Below, piece by piece: positions 24,390 through 32,821 of a DNA stretch of 64,000 bases. Source of the DNA: Nocardioides ferulae. Its GTDB lineage: Bacteria; Actinomycetota; Actinomycetes; Propionibacteriales; Nocardioidaceae. A program made the position numbers and the translations under genes. Every line of letters starts with the position of its first letter. Within the stretch, counting starts at the first letter, position 1. The stretch covers positions 62,001 to 126,000 of the forward strand of contig NZ_QZVR01000016.1 in assembly GCF_003660455.1 (NCBI RefSeq), read 5' to 3'. The notes beneath the pieces were generated by a model. That model was given only the letters and a program-made list of their open reading frames with translations, did not search any database and was not told the origin of the DNA.

Positions 24390-24395
24390 ATTGTG
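24390..24395 (-). promoter_or_regulatory. -10 box of the YqeY gene
   Basis: Minus-strand CACAAT lies seven bases before ATG 24382. It directly abuts the plus-strand box of the divergent phosphoesterase gene. Confidence 0.4.
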
Positions 24396-24396
24396 G

Positions 24397-24402
24397 CAGC
24401 CT
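24397..24402 (+). promoter_or_regulatory. -10 box of the metallophosphoesterase gene
   Basis: CAGCCT (a weak TANNNT form) lies six bases before GTG 24409. No Shine-Dalgarno is present. Confidence 0.35.
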
Positions 24403-24408
24403 GTCCCG

Positions 24409-25332
24409 GTGATCCCGACGCCGCTCGCCCGCCTGCTCGGGGTCTGCGTCGCCGCCGGCGCCGGACTCACCGCGTACGCCGCCGCCGAGGCGCGGGCCTA
24501 CACGCTGCGGCGGGTCGAGGTGCCGCTGCTGCCGGCCGGTGCGGCGCCGCTGCGGGTGCTGCACCTCAGCGACATCCACATGACGCCGGGCCAGCACCGC
24601 AAGCAGGAGTGGCTGCGCGGACTGTGGGACCTGGCCCCCGACCTGGTCGTCGACACCGGCGACAACCTGGCGCATCGGGAGTCGGTGCCGGTCGTGCGCG
24701 ACGCACTCGGGCCGCTGCTCGACGCGCCCGGCGTGTTCGTGTTCGGGTCCAACGACTACTTCGTGCCGACGCTGCGCAACCCCGTGCGCTACCTGCTGCC
24801 CGACGACGGCACCCGGCACACCACCTCGGGGCAGCTGCCCTGGCCGGACCTGCGCGAGGAGTTCACCGGCGCCGGCTGGCTCGACCTCACCAACCGCAGG
24901 GCGACGCTCGAGGTCGCCGGGCTGCGATTCGCGTTCGCAGGGGTCGACGACCCCCACCTGGGCTACGACGACCTCGACGCCGTCGCGGGCCCGGCCGATG
25001 CCGGGGCCGACGTCCGGCTGGGCGTCGCCCACGCGCCGTACCTGCGGGTGCTGGACCGGTTCGCCGCCGACGGCTACGACGCGATCCTCGCCGGCCACAC
25101 CCACGGCGGGCAGGTCTGCCTGCCGGGTGGCCGAGCGCTCACCACGAACTGCGACCTCGAGCCCGCGCGGGCCCGGGGCCTGCACCGGCACCCCGCCGAC
25201 TCCCGACCCGGCGATCCGGGCAGCTCCTGGCTGCACGTCTGTGCCGGCCTCGGCACCAGCCCCTACGCCCGGATCCGGGTCGCCTGCCGCCCCGAGGCCA
25301 CCCTCCTGACGTTGACGCCGACCCGGCACTGA
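24409..25332 (+). CDS. Membrane-anchored metallophosphoesterase (YaeI/YkuE-like)
   Basis: 307 residues from GTG 24409. One N-terminal hydrophobic segment ('LARLLGVCVAAGAGLTAYAA') is followed by the calcineurin-type metal motifs: 'VLHLSDIHMTPGQ' (DxH), 'VVDTGDNL' (GDN), 'FGSNDYF' (GNH replaced by SND), and 'ILAGHTHGGQVCLPG' (GHTHGGQ). In YaeI/YkuE enzymes, acting on the outer membrane face, substrates include nucleotide-linked lipids. In the GNHE-type motif the usual His is Asp here, so metal geometry may differ. It lies directly after the PBP/YqeY genes, as in mycobacteria (Rv3683). Confidence 0.92.
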   Translation: MIPTPLARLLGVCVAAGAGLTAYAAAEARAYTLRRVEVPLLPAGAAPLRVLHLSDIHMTPGQHRKQEWLRGLWDLAPDLVVDTGDNLAHRESVPVVRDALGPLLDAPGVFVFGSNDYFVPTLRNPVRYLLPDDGTRHTTSGQLPWPDLREEFTGAGWLDLTNRRATLEVAGLRFAFAGVDDPHLGYDDLDAVAGPADAGADVRLGVAHAPYLRVLDRFAADGYDAILAGHTHGGQVCLPGGRALTTNCDLEPARARGLHRHPADSRPGDPGSSWLHVCAGLGTSPYARIRVACRPEATLLTLTPTRH

Positions 25333-25410
25333 TTCCCGTATTCTCGCGGCGTGTCGGGGAAGCATCGACGCCTCGGCCGGGCCGATTGCGGGCCGCCGCC
25401 CGGCCTCGGG

Positions 25411-25416
25411 TATGCT
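25411..25416 (+). promoter_or_regulatory. -10 box of tRNA-Pro
   Basis: TATGCT lies 39 bases before the mature tRNA 5' end. A short GCTCCC/GGGAGC hairpin is found in the leader between them. Confidence 0.4.
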
Positions 25417-25455
25417 CCCCGTCGGCGGTTGCTCCCCCGGGAGCGGACGCCGGAT

Positions 25456-25529
25456 CGGGCTGTGGCGCAGCTTGGTAGCGCGCCTCGTTCGGGACGAGGA
25501 GGCCGCAGGTTCAAATCCTGTCAGCCCGA
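25456..25529 (+). tRNA. tRNA-Pro (anticodon CGG)
   Basis: 74 bases. Acceptor stem CGGGCTG/CAGCCCG is perfectly paired, the discriminator is A, and CCA is not encoded in full. D-arm GCGCAGCTTGGTAGCGC, anticodon stem CCTCG/CGAGG around loop TTCGGGA (anticodon CGG, reads CCG), and T-arm GCAGGTTCAAATCCTGT. CCG is the dominant Pro codon at this base composition. Confidence 0.97.
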
Positions 25530-25555
25530 CCCAGGTGATGTCTCAGGCATCGGCG

Positions 25556-25584
25556 ACACCCGGACCCCACGAGGGTCCGGGTGT
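25556..25584 (+). terminator. tRNA-Pro terminator
   Basis: Perfect 12-bp stem ACACCCGGACCC/GGGTCCGGGTGT with a 5-base loop, 26 bases after the tRNA. Only a short TCT follows the stem. Confidence 0.7.
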
Positions 25585-25641
25585 TCTGCATTCGCCGGCC
25601 GGGCCGCGGCGCAGCCAGCCGGCTCCGCACGTGTGGTCTGC

Positions 25642-25647
25642 CACACT
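25642..25647 (+). promoter_or_regulatory. -10 box of the Pro-rich membrane protein gene
   Basis: CACACT lies six bases before ATG 25654. This is consistent with a leaderless mRNA, though the box is weak. Confidence 0.35.
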
Positions 25648-25653
25648 GTGGCC

Positions 25654-26472
25654 ATGTCGAACGACGACCGCGAGCGGCCCGAGGGCCCCTCCCTCGAGCC
25701 GCCCACGCTGGGCTTCTCAATGCGGCGGCGGCGCAAGCAACGGCAGGCGCCCGAGCCGCCCGTTGCTCCGGACGAGGCGTCCGCTGCCGACCTCGAGGCG
25801 ACCACCGAGCCCACGGAGGTGCTGCCCGCTGCCGCGACCGGTGAGGAGGAGGCGACCACCGTGCTCCCCGAGCCGGTGAACGCGCCCCCGGCCGCCCCCG
25901 AGCCGGTGACCACGCCCCCGGCCGCCCCCGAGCCGGTGACCGCACCCCCGACCGAGCAGGCCCCGCCGCTGTTCGCCGACGAGGTGCCCGCCGGTCAGAG
26001 CCAGGCTGCCGACATCGCTCCGCCGCCCGCCCGGCCCGAGCCGGCGACTGAGCCCGAGCCGGCGCCTACCGACGACGCGCCCCGAGCCCCGCTGCTGACC
26101 GGCATGGCCGCTGCGGTGTTCGCGGGCGCCTTCGCCGGCCTGCTGCTGGTGGGGGCCACCTGGGGGTCGCTCCAGGCCTGCGAGGCGGTGCGCGGCACGT
26201 CGTCGTGCGGCGATCCCGGCTTCTTCCTGCTGCTGGCGATCCTGGCCACGCTGGTGCTCGTCGGCGGAGCACTGCTGCGGGCCTTCGCGGTCAGCGATCC
26301 CATCAGCACCAGCTTCCTGGGCATCGGCCTGCTCACCGTGATCGCGCTGGTGTTCCTGGTCGACGTGCTGTTCGCGTGGTGGATGGTGATCGTGATCCCG
26401 GTCTGCGGGGCCGCCACGTTCGCGCTCTCCCACTGGGTCACGACCACGTACGTCCAGCCCGCAGACGGCTAG
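25654..26472 (+). CDS. Pro/Glu-rich membrane protein
   Basis: 272 residues. Residues 1-145 are a low-complexity Pro/Ala/Glu-rich cytoplasmic segment that includes three near-identical 10-residue repeats (EPV-x-x-PPAAP). Four membrane helices follow ('AAAVFAGAFAGLLLVGATW', 'FFLLLAILATLVLVGGALL', 'TSFLGIGLLTVIALVFLV', 'WMVIVIPVCGAATFALS'). The loop between helices 1 and 2 holds two cysteines that could form a disulfide. I do not recognise the family, and no partner is evident in the neighbourhood. Confidence 0.75.
   Translation: MSNDDRERPEGPSLEPPTLGFSMRRRRKQRQAPEPPVAPDEASAADLEATTEPTEVLPAAATGEEEATTVLPEPVNAPPAAPEPVTTPPAAPEPVTAPPTEQAPPLFADEVPAGQSQAADIAPPPARPEPATEPEPAPTDDAPRAPLLTGMAAAVFAGAFAGLLLVGATWGSLQACEAVRGTSSCGDPGFFLLLAILATLVLVGGALLRAFAVSDPISTSFLGIGLLTVIALVFLVDVLFAWWMVIVIPVCGAATFALSHWVTTTYVQPADG
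25871..25960. repeat. 30-base tandem repeat in the Pro-rich protein gene
   Basis: About three copies of a 30-base unit beginning GAGCCGGTGA. It encodes EPV[NT][AT]PPAAP. The copies differ at a few positions. Confidence 0.75.
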
Positions 26473-26485
26473 GGCGTGGCACCGC

Positions 26486-27535
26486 TCACAGGCGAGCGGC
26501 GAGCAGCTCGGCGATCTGCACCGTGTTGAGGGCCGCCCCCTTGCGGAGGTTGTCGTTGGAGATGAACAGCGCCAGTCCACGGTCGCCGTCGACGCCGGGA
26601 TCGGTGCGGATGCGACCGACGTACGACGGGTCCTGCCCGGCGGCCTGCAACGGGGTCGGCACGTCGGCGAGCACCACGCCCGGAGCATCGCCGAGCAGCT
26701 CCTTGGCCCGCGCCGGTGTCATCGGCTCGGCGAACTCGGCGTTGATCGCCAGGGAGTGACCGGTGAAGACCGGGACGCGCACGCAGATGCCGGAGACCCG
26801 CAGCCCGGGGATGCCGAGGATCTTGCGCGACTCGTTGCGCAGCTTCTGCTCCTCGTCGGTCTCGTCGAGCCCGTCGTCGACGATCGAGCCCGCGAGCGGC
26901 ACGACGTTGTAGGCGATCGGCGCGACGTACTTGACCGGGTCGGGGAAGGCGACGGCCGACCCGTCGTAGGCGAGCTCACGGGCCTTGTCGCCGGCCGCGC
27001 GCACCTGGCCGGCGAGCTCCTCCACGCCGGCGACGCCGCTGCCCGACACCGCCTGATAGGTCGATGCGACCAGGCGCACCAGCCCTGCCGCGTCGTGGAG
27101 CGGCTTGAGCACCGGCATCGCGGCCATCGTGGTGCAGTTCGGGTTGGCGATGATGCCCTTGCGGGCCTCGTCGATCGCCTCGGGGTTGACCTCGGAGACC
27201 ACCAGCGGCACGTCGGGGTCCATCCGGAACGCCGAGGAGTTGTCGACCACCGTCACCCCGGCGGCGGCGAACCGCGGCGCCTGAGCCCGCGAGGTGGTGG
27301 CGCCGGCCGAGAACAGCGCGATGTCGAGCCCGGTCGGGTCGGCGGTCTCGGCGTCCTCGACGACGATCTCGCGGCCGGCGAACGGGAGCACCTTGCCCGC
27401 GGACCGGGCGGAGGCGAAGAACCGGATCTCCTCGATCGGCAGCGCCCGCTCCTCGAGGATCTGGCGCATCGCGACGCCGACTTGGCCGGTAGCACCGACG
27501 ACGCCGATCCGCACCCCGCGGTTGGGCGCGTTCAT
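26486..27535 (-). CDS. asd: Aspartate-semialdehyde dehydrogenase
   Basis: 349 residues from ATG 27535, overlapping the lysC stop (ATGA). NADP-binding GVVGATGQVG occupies residues 11-20; the catalytic nucleophile is Cys134 in 'IIANPNCTTMAAM'. The substrate-binding 'TYQAVSGSGVAG' and 'RVPVFTGHSLAIN' segments are intact. It reduces L-aspartyl-4-phosphate to aspartate semialdehyde, the branch point to lysine/diaminopimelate, threonine and methionine. Cotranscription with lysC is the standard actinobacterial arrangement. Confidence 0.97.
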   Translation of the reverse strand: MNAPNRGVRIGVVGATGQVGVAMRQILEERALPIEEIRFFASARSAGKVLPFAGREIVVEDAETADPTGLDIALFSAGATTSRAQAPRFAAAGVTVVDNSSAFRMDPDVPLVVSEVNPEAIDEARKGIIANPNCTTMAAMPVLKPLHDAAGLVRLVASTYQAVSGSGVAGVEELAGQVRAAGDKARELAYDGSAVAFPDPVKYVAPIAYNVVPLAGSIVDDGLDETDEEQKLRNESRKILGIPGLRVSGICVRVPVFTGHSLAINAEFAEPMTPARAKELLGDAPGVVLADVPTPLQAAGQDPSYVGRIRTDPGVDGDRGLALFISNDNLRKGAALNTVQIAELLAARL

Positions 27536-28053
27536 CGGCCGGTCCCGCCGTAGACGACGGCCTCGACCTCGTCGGCGTCGAGGCCGAACGCGGTGTGCGC
27601 GGCGCGCACCGCGTCGTCGACCTCCGCTTCGTCGACGATCACCGAGATCCGGATCTCGGACGTGGAGATCATCTCGATGTTGACGCCGGCGGAGGCGAGC
27701 GCGGCGAAGAACTTCGCGGTGATGCCGGGGTGGCTGCGCATGCCCGCGCCGATCAGCGACACCTTGCCGATGCGGTCGTCGTAGAGAAGCTGGTCGTAGC
27801 CGACCTCGTCCTGGATCCGTGCCAGCGCCGCCATCGCGGGCTGGCCGTCCTCACGCGGCACCGTGAACGAGATGTCGGTGAGCCCCGTGGCGGCGGCGGA
27901 GACGTTCTGCACCACCATGTCGATGTTGACCTCGGAGGTGGCCAGCACGTCGAAGATGCGGGCTGCCTCACCGACCTTGTCGGGCACGCCGACCACGGTG
28001 ATCTTGGCCTGGCTCCGGTCGTGGGCGACACCGGAGATGATCGCCTGCTCCAT
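27532..28053 (-). other. Internal translation start giving LysC beta subunit
   Basis: ATG 28053 (MEQAIISGVAHDRSQAK) is preceded by GGGAG at eight bases' spacing. The product would be the two ACT domains alone (173 aa). In related LysC enzymes this in-frame beta subunit assembles with alpha as alpha2-beta2. Confidence 0.6.
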
Positions 28054-28806
28054 GGGCTGGTCTCCCTGCTCGTCGTCGGGGACGATCCAGGTGCCCTCCT
28101 TGTTCGAGAACGAGGAGCGCACGTGGACCGGCATGTCGTGGCGGCGGGCGTACTCGACGCACCGCAGGTGGAGGATCTTGGCACCCGAGGCGGCCATCTC
28201 GAGCATCTCCTCGGTGGAGACGCGGTCGAGCTTGCGCGCGGTGGGCACGATCCGGGGGTCGGCGGTGAACACGCCGTCGACGTCGCTGTAGATCTCGCAG
28301 ACCGTCGCGCCGAGCGCGGCGGCCAGGGCCACCGCCGTGGTGTCGGAGGCGCCCCGGCCGAGCGTGGTGACGTCCTTGGTGTCCTGGGAGACGCCCTGGA
28401 AGCCGGCCACGATGGCGATCGCCCCGTCACGGAGGGCGTTCTCGATGCGGCCGGGGGTGATGTCGATGATCTTGGCCCGCCCGTGCACCGAGTCGGTGAT
28501 CACGCCGGCCTGGCTTCCGGTGAACGACTGGGCCTTGTGGCCGAGCTGGGCGATCGCCATCGCCAGCAGCGCCATCGAGATCCGCTCGCCCGCGGTGAGC
28601 AGCATGTCCAGCTCACGCGGCGGCGGCAGCGGCGAGACCTGCTCGGCGAGGTCGCGCAGCTCGTCGGTGGTGTCACCCATCGCCGAGACCACTACGACGA
28701 CGTCGTGGCCGGCCTTGCGGGTGTTCACGATGCGCTGCGCGACCCGCTTGATGCCGTCAGCGTCGGCCACGGACGACCCGCCGTACTTCTGCACGACAAT
28801 GCCCAC
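27532..28806 (-). CDS. lysC: Aspartate kinase (alpha subunit, with internal beta start)
   Basis: 424 residues from GTG 28806, with GAGGA upstream. The N-terminal kinase domain has 'VQKYGGSSVADADGIKRV' and 'GRGASDTTAVALAAAL'. The C-terminal regulatory part has two ACT domains ('AKITVVGVPDKVGEAARIF', 'VSLIGAGMRSHPGITAKFF'), which bind lysine and threonine for feedback inhibition. It phosphorylates aspartate in the first step of the lysine/threonine/methionine pathway. An internal in-frame ATG at 28053 behind GGGAG would give the 173-residue beta subunit known from Bacillus and Corynebacterium. Confidence 0.97.
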   Translation of the reverse strand: MGIVVQKYGGSSVADADGIKRVAQRIVNTRKAGHDVVVVVSAMGDTTDELRDLAEQVSPLPPPRELDMLLTAGERISMALLAMAIAQLGHKAQSFTGSQAGVITDSVHGRAKIIDITPGRIENALRDGAIAIVAGFQGVSQDTKDVTTLGRGASDTTAVALAAALGATVCEIYSDVDGVFTADPRIVPTARKLDRVSTEEMLEMAASGAKILHLRCVEYARRHDMPVHVRSSFSNKEGTWIVPDDEQGDQPMEQAIISGVAHDRSQAKITVVGVPDKVGEAARIFDVLATSEVNIDMVVQNVSAAATGLTDISFTVPREDGQPAMAALARIQDEVGYDQLLYDDRIGKVSLIGAGMRSHPGITAKFFAALASAGVNIEMISTSEIRISVIVDEAEVDDAVRAAHTAFGLDADEVEAVVYGGTGR

Positions 28807-28911
28807 GGTTGGTCCTCGGGTTCGAGAGTTCGACGGTCGCCGGCCCGGACCTGCACCCCGGCCCGTCCGGGGGTCCGACGCACGCGCGGCACTGCGCTGC
28901 GACCTCGGCCG

Positions 28912-28917
28912 AGTCTA
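28912..28917 (-). promoter_or_regulatory. Possible -10 box upstream of lysC
   Basis: Minus-strand TAGACT lies 105 bases before the lysC start. It would give a 5' leader of about 100 bases that is G+C-rich and could hold attenuation. No clear -35 is seen. Confidence 0.35.
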
Positions 28918-28971
28918 CCGGGGGCGGCTGCGGCGGCCGAACGATATCTCAGGGGTGGGCCCCGACCCCGG

Positions 28972-29544
28972 TCAGTGGCCGAGGATCTCCTCGGCCACCG
29001 CCACCCGGTCGGCGTCGAGGTCGACCAGGGAGTCCAGGCGGCTGTGGGTCACGATCGACTGCAGGGCCCGGAGCGCCGCGCTGGCGCTGTTGCCCCACGA
29101 GGAGACGTAGGAGAACTGCCACCACCACAGCGCCTCGGCCACGTTGCCGGCGCGGTAGTGGCGCAGCCCGTTGGCCACCTCACTGGCGATGCTGGTGAGG
29201 TCGTCGGAGAGCCGGGAGGTCTCCAACTGGGGGTCGTAGGGGTCGAAGTTGAACGCATAGACGTCGACCGGTCCGAGGATGCCGCCGAGCCGCTCGCGCA
29301 TCCGGTCCAGGTCGGGGTCGGGCCCGACGTCGGGCTGGTACTCCTGCTCCGGCGTGAAGTCGGCCTGCGCGCCCAGCCGGGCGCCGGCGAGCAGCACCTG
29401 GCTCACCTCGAGCAGCAGCAGCGAGATCGCCCGGCCGCCCTCCTGCTCGCGCGAGATCGCCTGCAGCGCGACCAGGAAGCTCTCGACCTGGTCGGCGATC
29501 TGCTGGGCGAAGTCCTCGGTCTCACTCTGGATGTGGTCAGTCAT
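28972..29544 (-). CDS. DUF5063 family protein
   Basis: 190 residues from ATG 29544. The pattern 'IADQVESFLVALQAISREQE', 'EALWWWQFSYVSSWGNSASA' and 'ALRALQSIVTHSRLDSL' matches the DUF5063 family of actinobacterial cytosolic helical proteins, function unknown. It overlaps recR by eight bases and follows it in the same orientation. The fixed position behind recR in actinobacteria suggests a link to recombination repair, but nothing in the sequence proves it. Confidence 0.85.
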   Translation of the reverse strand: MTDHIQSETEDFAQQIADQVESFLVALQAISREQEGGRAISLLLLEVSQVLLAGARLGAQADFTPEQEYQPDVGPDPDLDRMRERLGGILGPVDVYAFNFDPYDPQLETSRLSDDLTSIASEVANGLRHYRAGNVAEALWWWQFSYVSSWGNSASAALRALQSIVTHSRLDSLVDLDADRVAVAEEILGH

Positions 29545-30136
29545 CAGCTGATCGCCTTCCTGCGAACGCCCGGCCCAAGGTGACCTCGTCGGCGTACTCG
29601 AGATCGCCACCCACCGGCAGTCCACTCGCCAGACGCGTGACGCGCAACCCAAGAGGCTTGAGCATGCGCGTGAGATAGGTCGCGGTGGCCTCACCCTCGA
29701 GGTTGGGATCGGTGGCCAAGATGGTCTCGGTGATGGTGCCGTCGGCCAGCCGGGTCATCAGCTCACGGATGCGCAGCTGCTCGGGACCGATGCCGTCGAT
29801 CGGGGAGATGGCCCCGCCCAGCACGTGGTAGCGCCCACGGAACTCGCGGGTGCGCTCGATGGCGACGACGTCTTTGTACTCCTCGACGACGCACAGCACC
29901 GAGGGGTCGCGCCGCGGGTCGGCGCAGATGCGGCACTTCTCCTCTTGGGAGACGTTGAAGCAGACGCTGCAGAACTTCACCCTGCTCTTGACCTCGATGA
30001 GCACGTCGGCGAGCCGGCGCACGTCGACGGGGTCCGCCTGGAGCAGGTGGAAGGCGATTCGCTGGGCACCCTTGGGCCCCACCCCGGGCAGCCTGCCGAG
30101 CTCGTCGATGAGGTCCTGGACGACGCCTTCGTACAA
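29537..30136 (-). CDS. recR: Recombination mediator RecR
   Basis: 199 residues from a TTG start at 30136, chosen because the protein begins with the canonical 'MYEGVVQDLIDELGRLPGVG' (helix-hairpin-helix). A C4 zinc finger uses C56, C59, C68 and C71 ('CSVCFNVSQEEKCRIC'). The Toprim domain spans about 80-175 ('LCVVEEYKDVVAIERT'), with the C-terminal Walker-like 'EYADEVTLGRAF'. RecR works with RecO/RecF to load RecA on single-stranded gaps. Its start is three bases after the YbaB stop. Confidence 0.97.
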   Translation of the reverse strand: MYEGVVQDLIDELGRLPGVGPKGAQRIAFHLLQADPVDVRRLADVLIEVKSRVKFCSVCFNVSQEEKCRICADPRRDPSVLCVVEEYKDVVAIERTREFRGRYHVLGGAISPIDGIGPEQLRIRELMTRLADGTITETILATDPNLEGEATATYLTRMLKPLGLRVTRLASGLPVGGDLEYADEVTLGRAFAGRRSADD

Positions 30137-30139
30137 CGC

Positions 30140-30538
30140 TCAGCCGCCGAAGCCGAGAGGGCCGCCGCCGAAGCCGAGAGAGTTGCCGCCGGCGCCGCCG
30201 GGCTCGCCACCGCCCGCGAGCGGGCCGAGGGTCTGGCCGGCGAGGGAGTCCGCCTGCGCCTTGGCGTCGCGGTAGGCGGCGACGATCATGTCGCCGAGGT
30301 CGGCGAGGTCGTCGGCGTCGCCACCGTCGAAGCCGCCGGCCTTGATGTCGACACCGACCAGCTCGCCGATGCCGTTGACGCGGACGGTCACCGCACCGCC
30401 GGCGACGGTGCCGTCGACCACGGTCTCGGCCAGCTGCTCCTGGGCCGCCTGCAGCTGCTCCTGCATCTGCTGGGCCTGCTGCAGCAGCGCGTTCATGTCG
30501 AAGCCGCCGCCGAGGGCGTCGAAGGGGTTCTGGGTCAT
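30140..30538 (-). CDS. YbaB/EbfC nucleoid-associated protein
   Basis: 132 residues from ATG 30538, with AGGAG upstream. The DNA-binding core runs from 'MNALLQQAQQMQEQLQAAQE' through 'GTVAGGAVTVRVNGIGELV' to 'DLADLGDMIVAAYRDAKAQA'. An unusual Gly-rich tail of about 25 residues (GGGEPGGAGG... GFGGGPLGFGG) follows and is mirrored by short DNA repeats. YbaB dimers bind DNA non-specifically and usually lie between dnaX and recR, as here. Confidence 0.95.
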   Translation of the reverse strand: MTQNPFDALGGGFDMNALLQQAQQMQEQLQAAQEQLAETVVDGTVAGGAVTVRVNGIGELVGVDIKAGGFDGGDADDLADLGDMIVAAYRDAKAQADSLAGQTLGPLAGGGEPGGAGGNSLGFGGGPLGFGG

Positions 30539-30599
30539 CGGGGTCACTCCTGGTCGGACGGGAAGGCAGGCGCGGTACGCCGGGGGCGCACCGTCAGTC

Positions 30600-32726
30600 T
30601 CACTGGTGCGGGATCTCCTCGATCACCCGGGCGCCGAGCTCGCGCTCGAGCAGCTCGGCACCGCCCAACTGGTCGACGTCGGCGTCGAGGTCGTCGCGCC
30701 GGGCGTCGGCGTCGGGATCGTGGCTGGGCTCGGCCGGGCCCCGGTCGGGGCGGCTGCCGCCACGGGCGATGGCGTCGCGGGCGGCGGCCATGCCGCCACC
30801 GGCGGCGGCCGGCGGCGCGGGCGACGGCGGGGCCTGTGGCGGCTCGGGTCGGGCGGTCTCGGCGGGCGCCGGGACCGCGGGCGGGGCGGGCGGCGCAGCC
30901 CCGGGGGCGGCCTGGACGGGGGGCTCGGCGGGCGCGGCAGCGGGCCGGGTGACCACCGGCGCGTCGGCCCTGGCCCCGGGGTCGACGATGGTCTCGATGC
31001 GCCAGTCGGCACCGACCACGTCGATGGCGGCCTGCCGCAGGATCTCGTCGCAGCCGCCGCCGACGAACGAGTCGCGGGCGCCGGCGTTGACGAAGCCCAG
31101 GGTGAGCGTGCGCCCGTCGACGCCGACCACCTGACAGTTCTGGGTCAGGTGCATCCACGCGACCCGGCGGCGCAGCTTGGTGGCCTCGACGATGTCGGGC
31201 CAGAGCCGGCGCACCTCGACCAGCGAGAGGCCACCGCCGGCCGGGGCAGCCGGGGAAGGCTGAGCTGCCGGCTCCGGCTGGGCAGGATGCGGGGTGACGG
31301 GCGCGGGCGCGGCCGTCGGCTCGGATGGCGCCGGGCGCTCCGGAGCGGGCTCGGGCGCAGCGGGCGGAGCGGTCTGGGGCGGGCGCTGCTCGGCCGGCGG
31401 CTGGGGCGGACCCGCGACAGGGGCCTCCGGGGCCGGTCTGACCGGGCGCGCCGGCGGCCGCTCGGCCGGGTCGTCGGCGTGGGAGCGCAGCGGGTGGGGG
31501 CGGTCCTGCGCCGGCACGTGGGTGGCCGGGGAGGCGGCGACCGGGCTGGGCGTGCCGGCGACCGCGACGCGCTTCTCGAGCCGCTCGACGCGGGCCAGCA
31601 CGCCGTCGGTGGTGTGGTCGGCGCCCGGCAACAGCACCCGGGCACAGATCAGCTCGAGCAGCAGCCGGGGGGCGGTGGCGCCGCGCATCTCGGTCAGCCC
31701 GGTCGCGACGAGGTCGGCGGCCCGGGTCAGCTCGGCGGGCCCGAACCGGGCGGCCTGGGCGACGAGACGCTCGCCGGCGTCTTCGGAGACGTCGATCAGC
31801 CCGGTGGCCGGCGCGTCGGGCACCGCGGCCACGATCACCAGGTCGCGCAACCGTCGCAGCAGGTCCTCGGTGAATCGGCGGGGGTCCTGCCCGGTCTCGA
31901 TGACCTTGTCGACCACCCCGAAGACCGCTGACCCGTCACCGGCGGCGAAGGCGTCGACGACCTCGTCGAGCAGGCTGTCGGGGGTGTAGCCGAGCAGGCC
32001 GGTCGCCAGCGCGTGGGTCACCCCGGAGGGCCCGGCTCCGCCGAGCAGCTGGTCGAGCACCGAGAGTGTGTCGCGCGCGGACCCGGCACCGGCCCGCACC
32101 ACCAGCGGCAGCGCCGCCGGCTCGATCGGGACCCCCTCCTTCTCACACAGCTCGGAGAGGTAGGAGGAGAGCAGCCGCGGCGGGATCAGCCGGAAGGGGT
32201 AGTGGTGGGTGCGCGACCGGATGGTCGGCAGCACCTTGTCGGGCTCGGTGGTGGCGAAGATGAACCGCAGGTGGGGCGGGGGCTCCTCGACCAGCTTCAG
32301 CAGGGCGTTGAAGCCCTGCGTGGTCACCATGTGCGCCTCGTCGATGATGTAGACCTTATAGCGGCTCTTCACCGGGGCGAAGAAGGCCTTCTCACGCAGG
32401 TCGCGGGCGTCGTCGACGCCACCGTGGGAGGCGGCGTCGATCTCGATCACGTCGATCGAGCCGGGACCGCCGCGGGCGAGGTCACGGCAGCTGTCGCACA
32501 CCCCGCACGGGTCGGCCACCGGCGCCTGGTCGCAGTTGAGCGAGCGGGCCAGGATGCGCGCGGAGGTGGTCTTGCCGCAGCCTCGCGGGCCGGAGAAGAG
32601 GTAGGCGTGGTTGACCCGGTTGTTGGCCAGCGCGGCCCGCAGCGGCTCCGTCACGTGCTCCTGCCCGATCACCTCGGCGAAGGTCTCGGGTCGGTAGCGG
32701 CGGTACAGCGCCAGGGGGGACTCCAC
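30600..32726 (-). CDS. dnaX: DNA polymerase III subunit gamma/tau
   Basis: 708 residues from GTG 32726. AAA+ domain: Walker A GPRGCGKTT at 46-54, zinc cysteines C65, C74, C77, C80, Walker B 'VYIIDEAHM', sensor 'FIFATTEPDKVLPTIRSR'. Domain III ends near 370. A Pro/Ala-rich linker (about 390-500) leads to a tau domain with 'VEVRRLWPDIVEATKLRRRV', followed by a second Pro-rich stretch and an acidic C-terminus. It loads the sliding clamp and couples polymerase to helicase. I found no obvious slippery sequence for a gamma frameshift. A TAGGGT box six bases upstream suggests a leaderless mRNA. Confidence 0.97.
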   Translation of the reverse strand: MESPLALYRRYRPETFAEVIGQEHVTEPLRAALANNRVNHAYLFSGPRGCGKTTSARILARSLNCDQAPVADPCGVCDSCRDLARGGPGSIDVIEIDAASHGGVDDARDLREKAFFAPVKSRYKVYIIDEAHMVTTQGFNALLKLVEEPPPHLRFIFATTEPDKVLPTIRSRTHHYPFRLIPPRLLSSYLSELCEKEGVPIEPAALPLVVRAGAGSARDTLSVLDQLLGGAGPSGVTHALATGLLGYTPDSLLDEVVDAFAAGDGSAVFGVVDKVIETGQDPRRFTEDLLRRLRDLVIVAAVPDAPATGLIDVSEDAGERLVAQAARFGPAELTRAADLVATGLTEMRGATAPRLLLELICARVLLPGADHTTDGVLARVERLEKRVAVAGTPSPVAASPATHVPAQDRPHPLRSHADDPAERPPARPVRPAPEAPVAGPPQPPAEQRPPQTAPPAAPEPAPERPAPSEPTAAPAPVTPHPAQPEPAAQPSPAAPAGGGLSLVEVRRLWPDIVEATKLRRRVAWMHLTQNCQVVGVDGRTLTLGFVNAGARDSFVGGGCDEILRQAAIDVVGADWRIETIVDPGARADAPVVTRPAAAPAEPPVQAAPGAAPPAPPAVPAPAETARPEPPQAPPSPAPPAAAGGGMAAARDAIARGGSRPDRGPAEPSHDPDADARRDDLDADVDQLGGAELLERELGARVIEEIPHQ

Positions 32727-32732
32727 GCATGA

Positions 32733-32738
32733 ACCCTA
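32733..32738 (-). promoter_or_regulatory. -10 box of dnaX
   Basis: Minus-strand TAGGGT, six bases before GTG 32726, with no Shine-Dalgarno between them. Confidence 0.42.
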
Positions 32739-32821
32739 ACCAGGCACACCGACACCCGGTAGCGGGCCGGGGCCGACCGGTCGCGACACGGAACCGCAGA
32801 CCACCCGTGCACCGGGAAATG

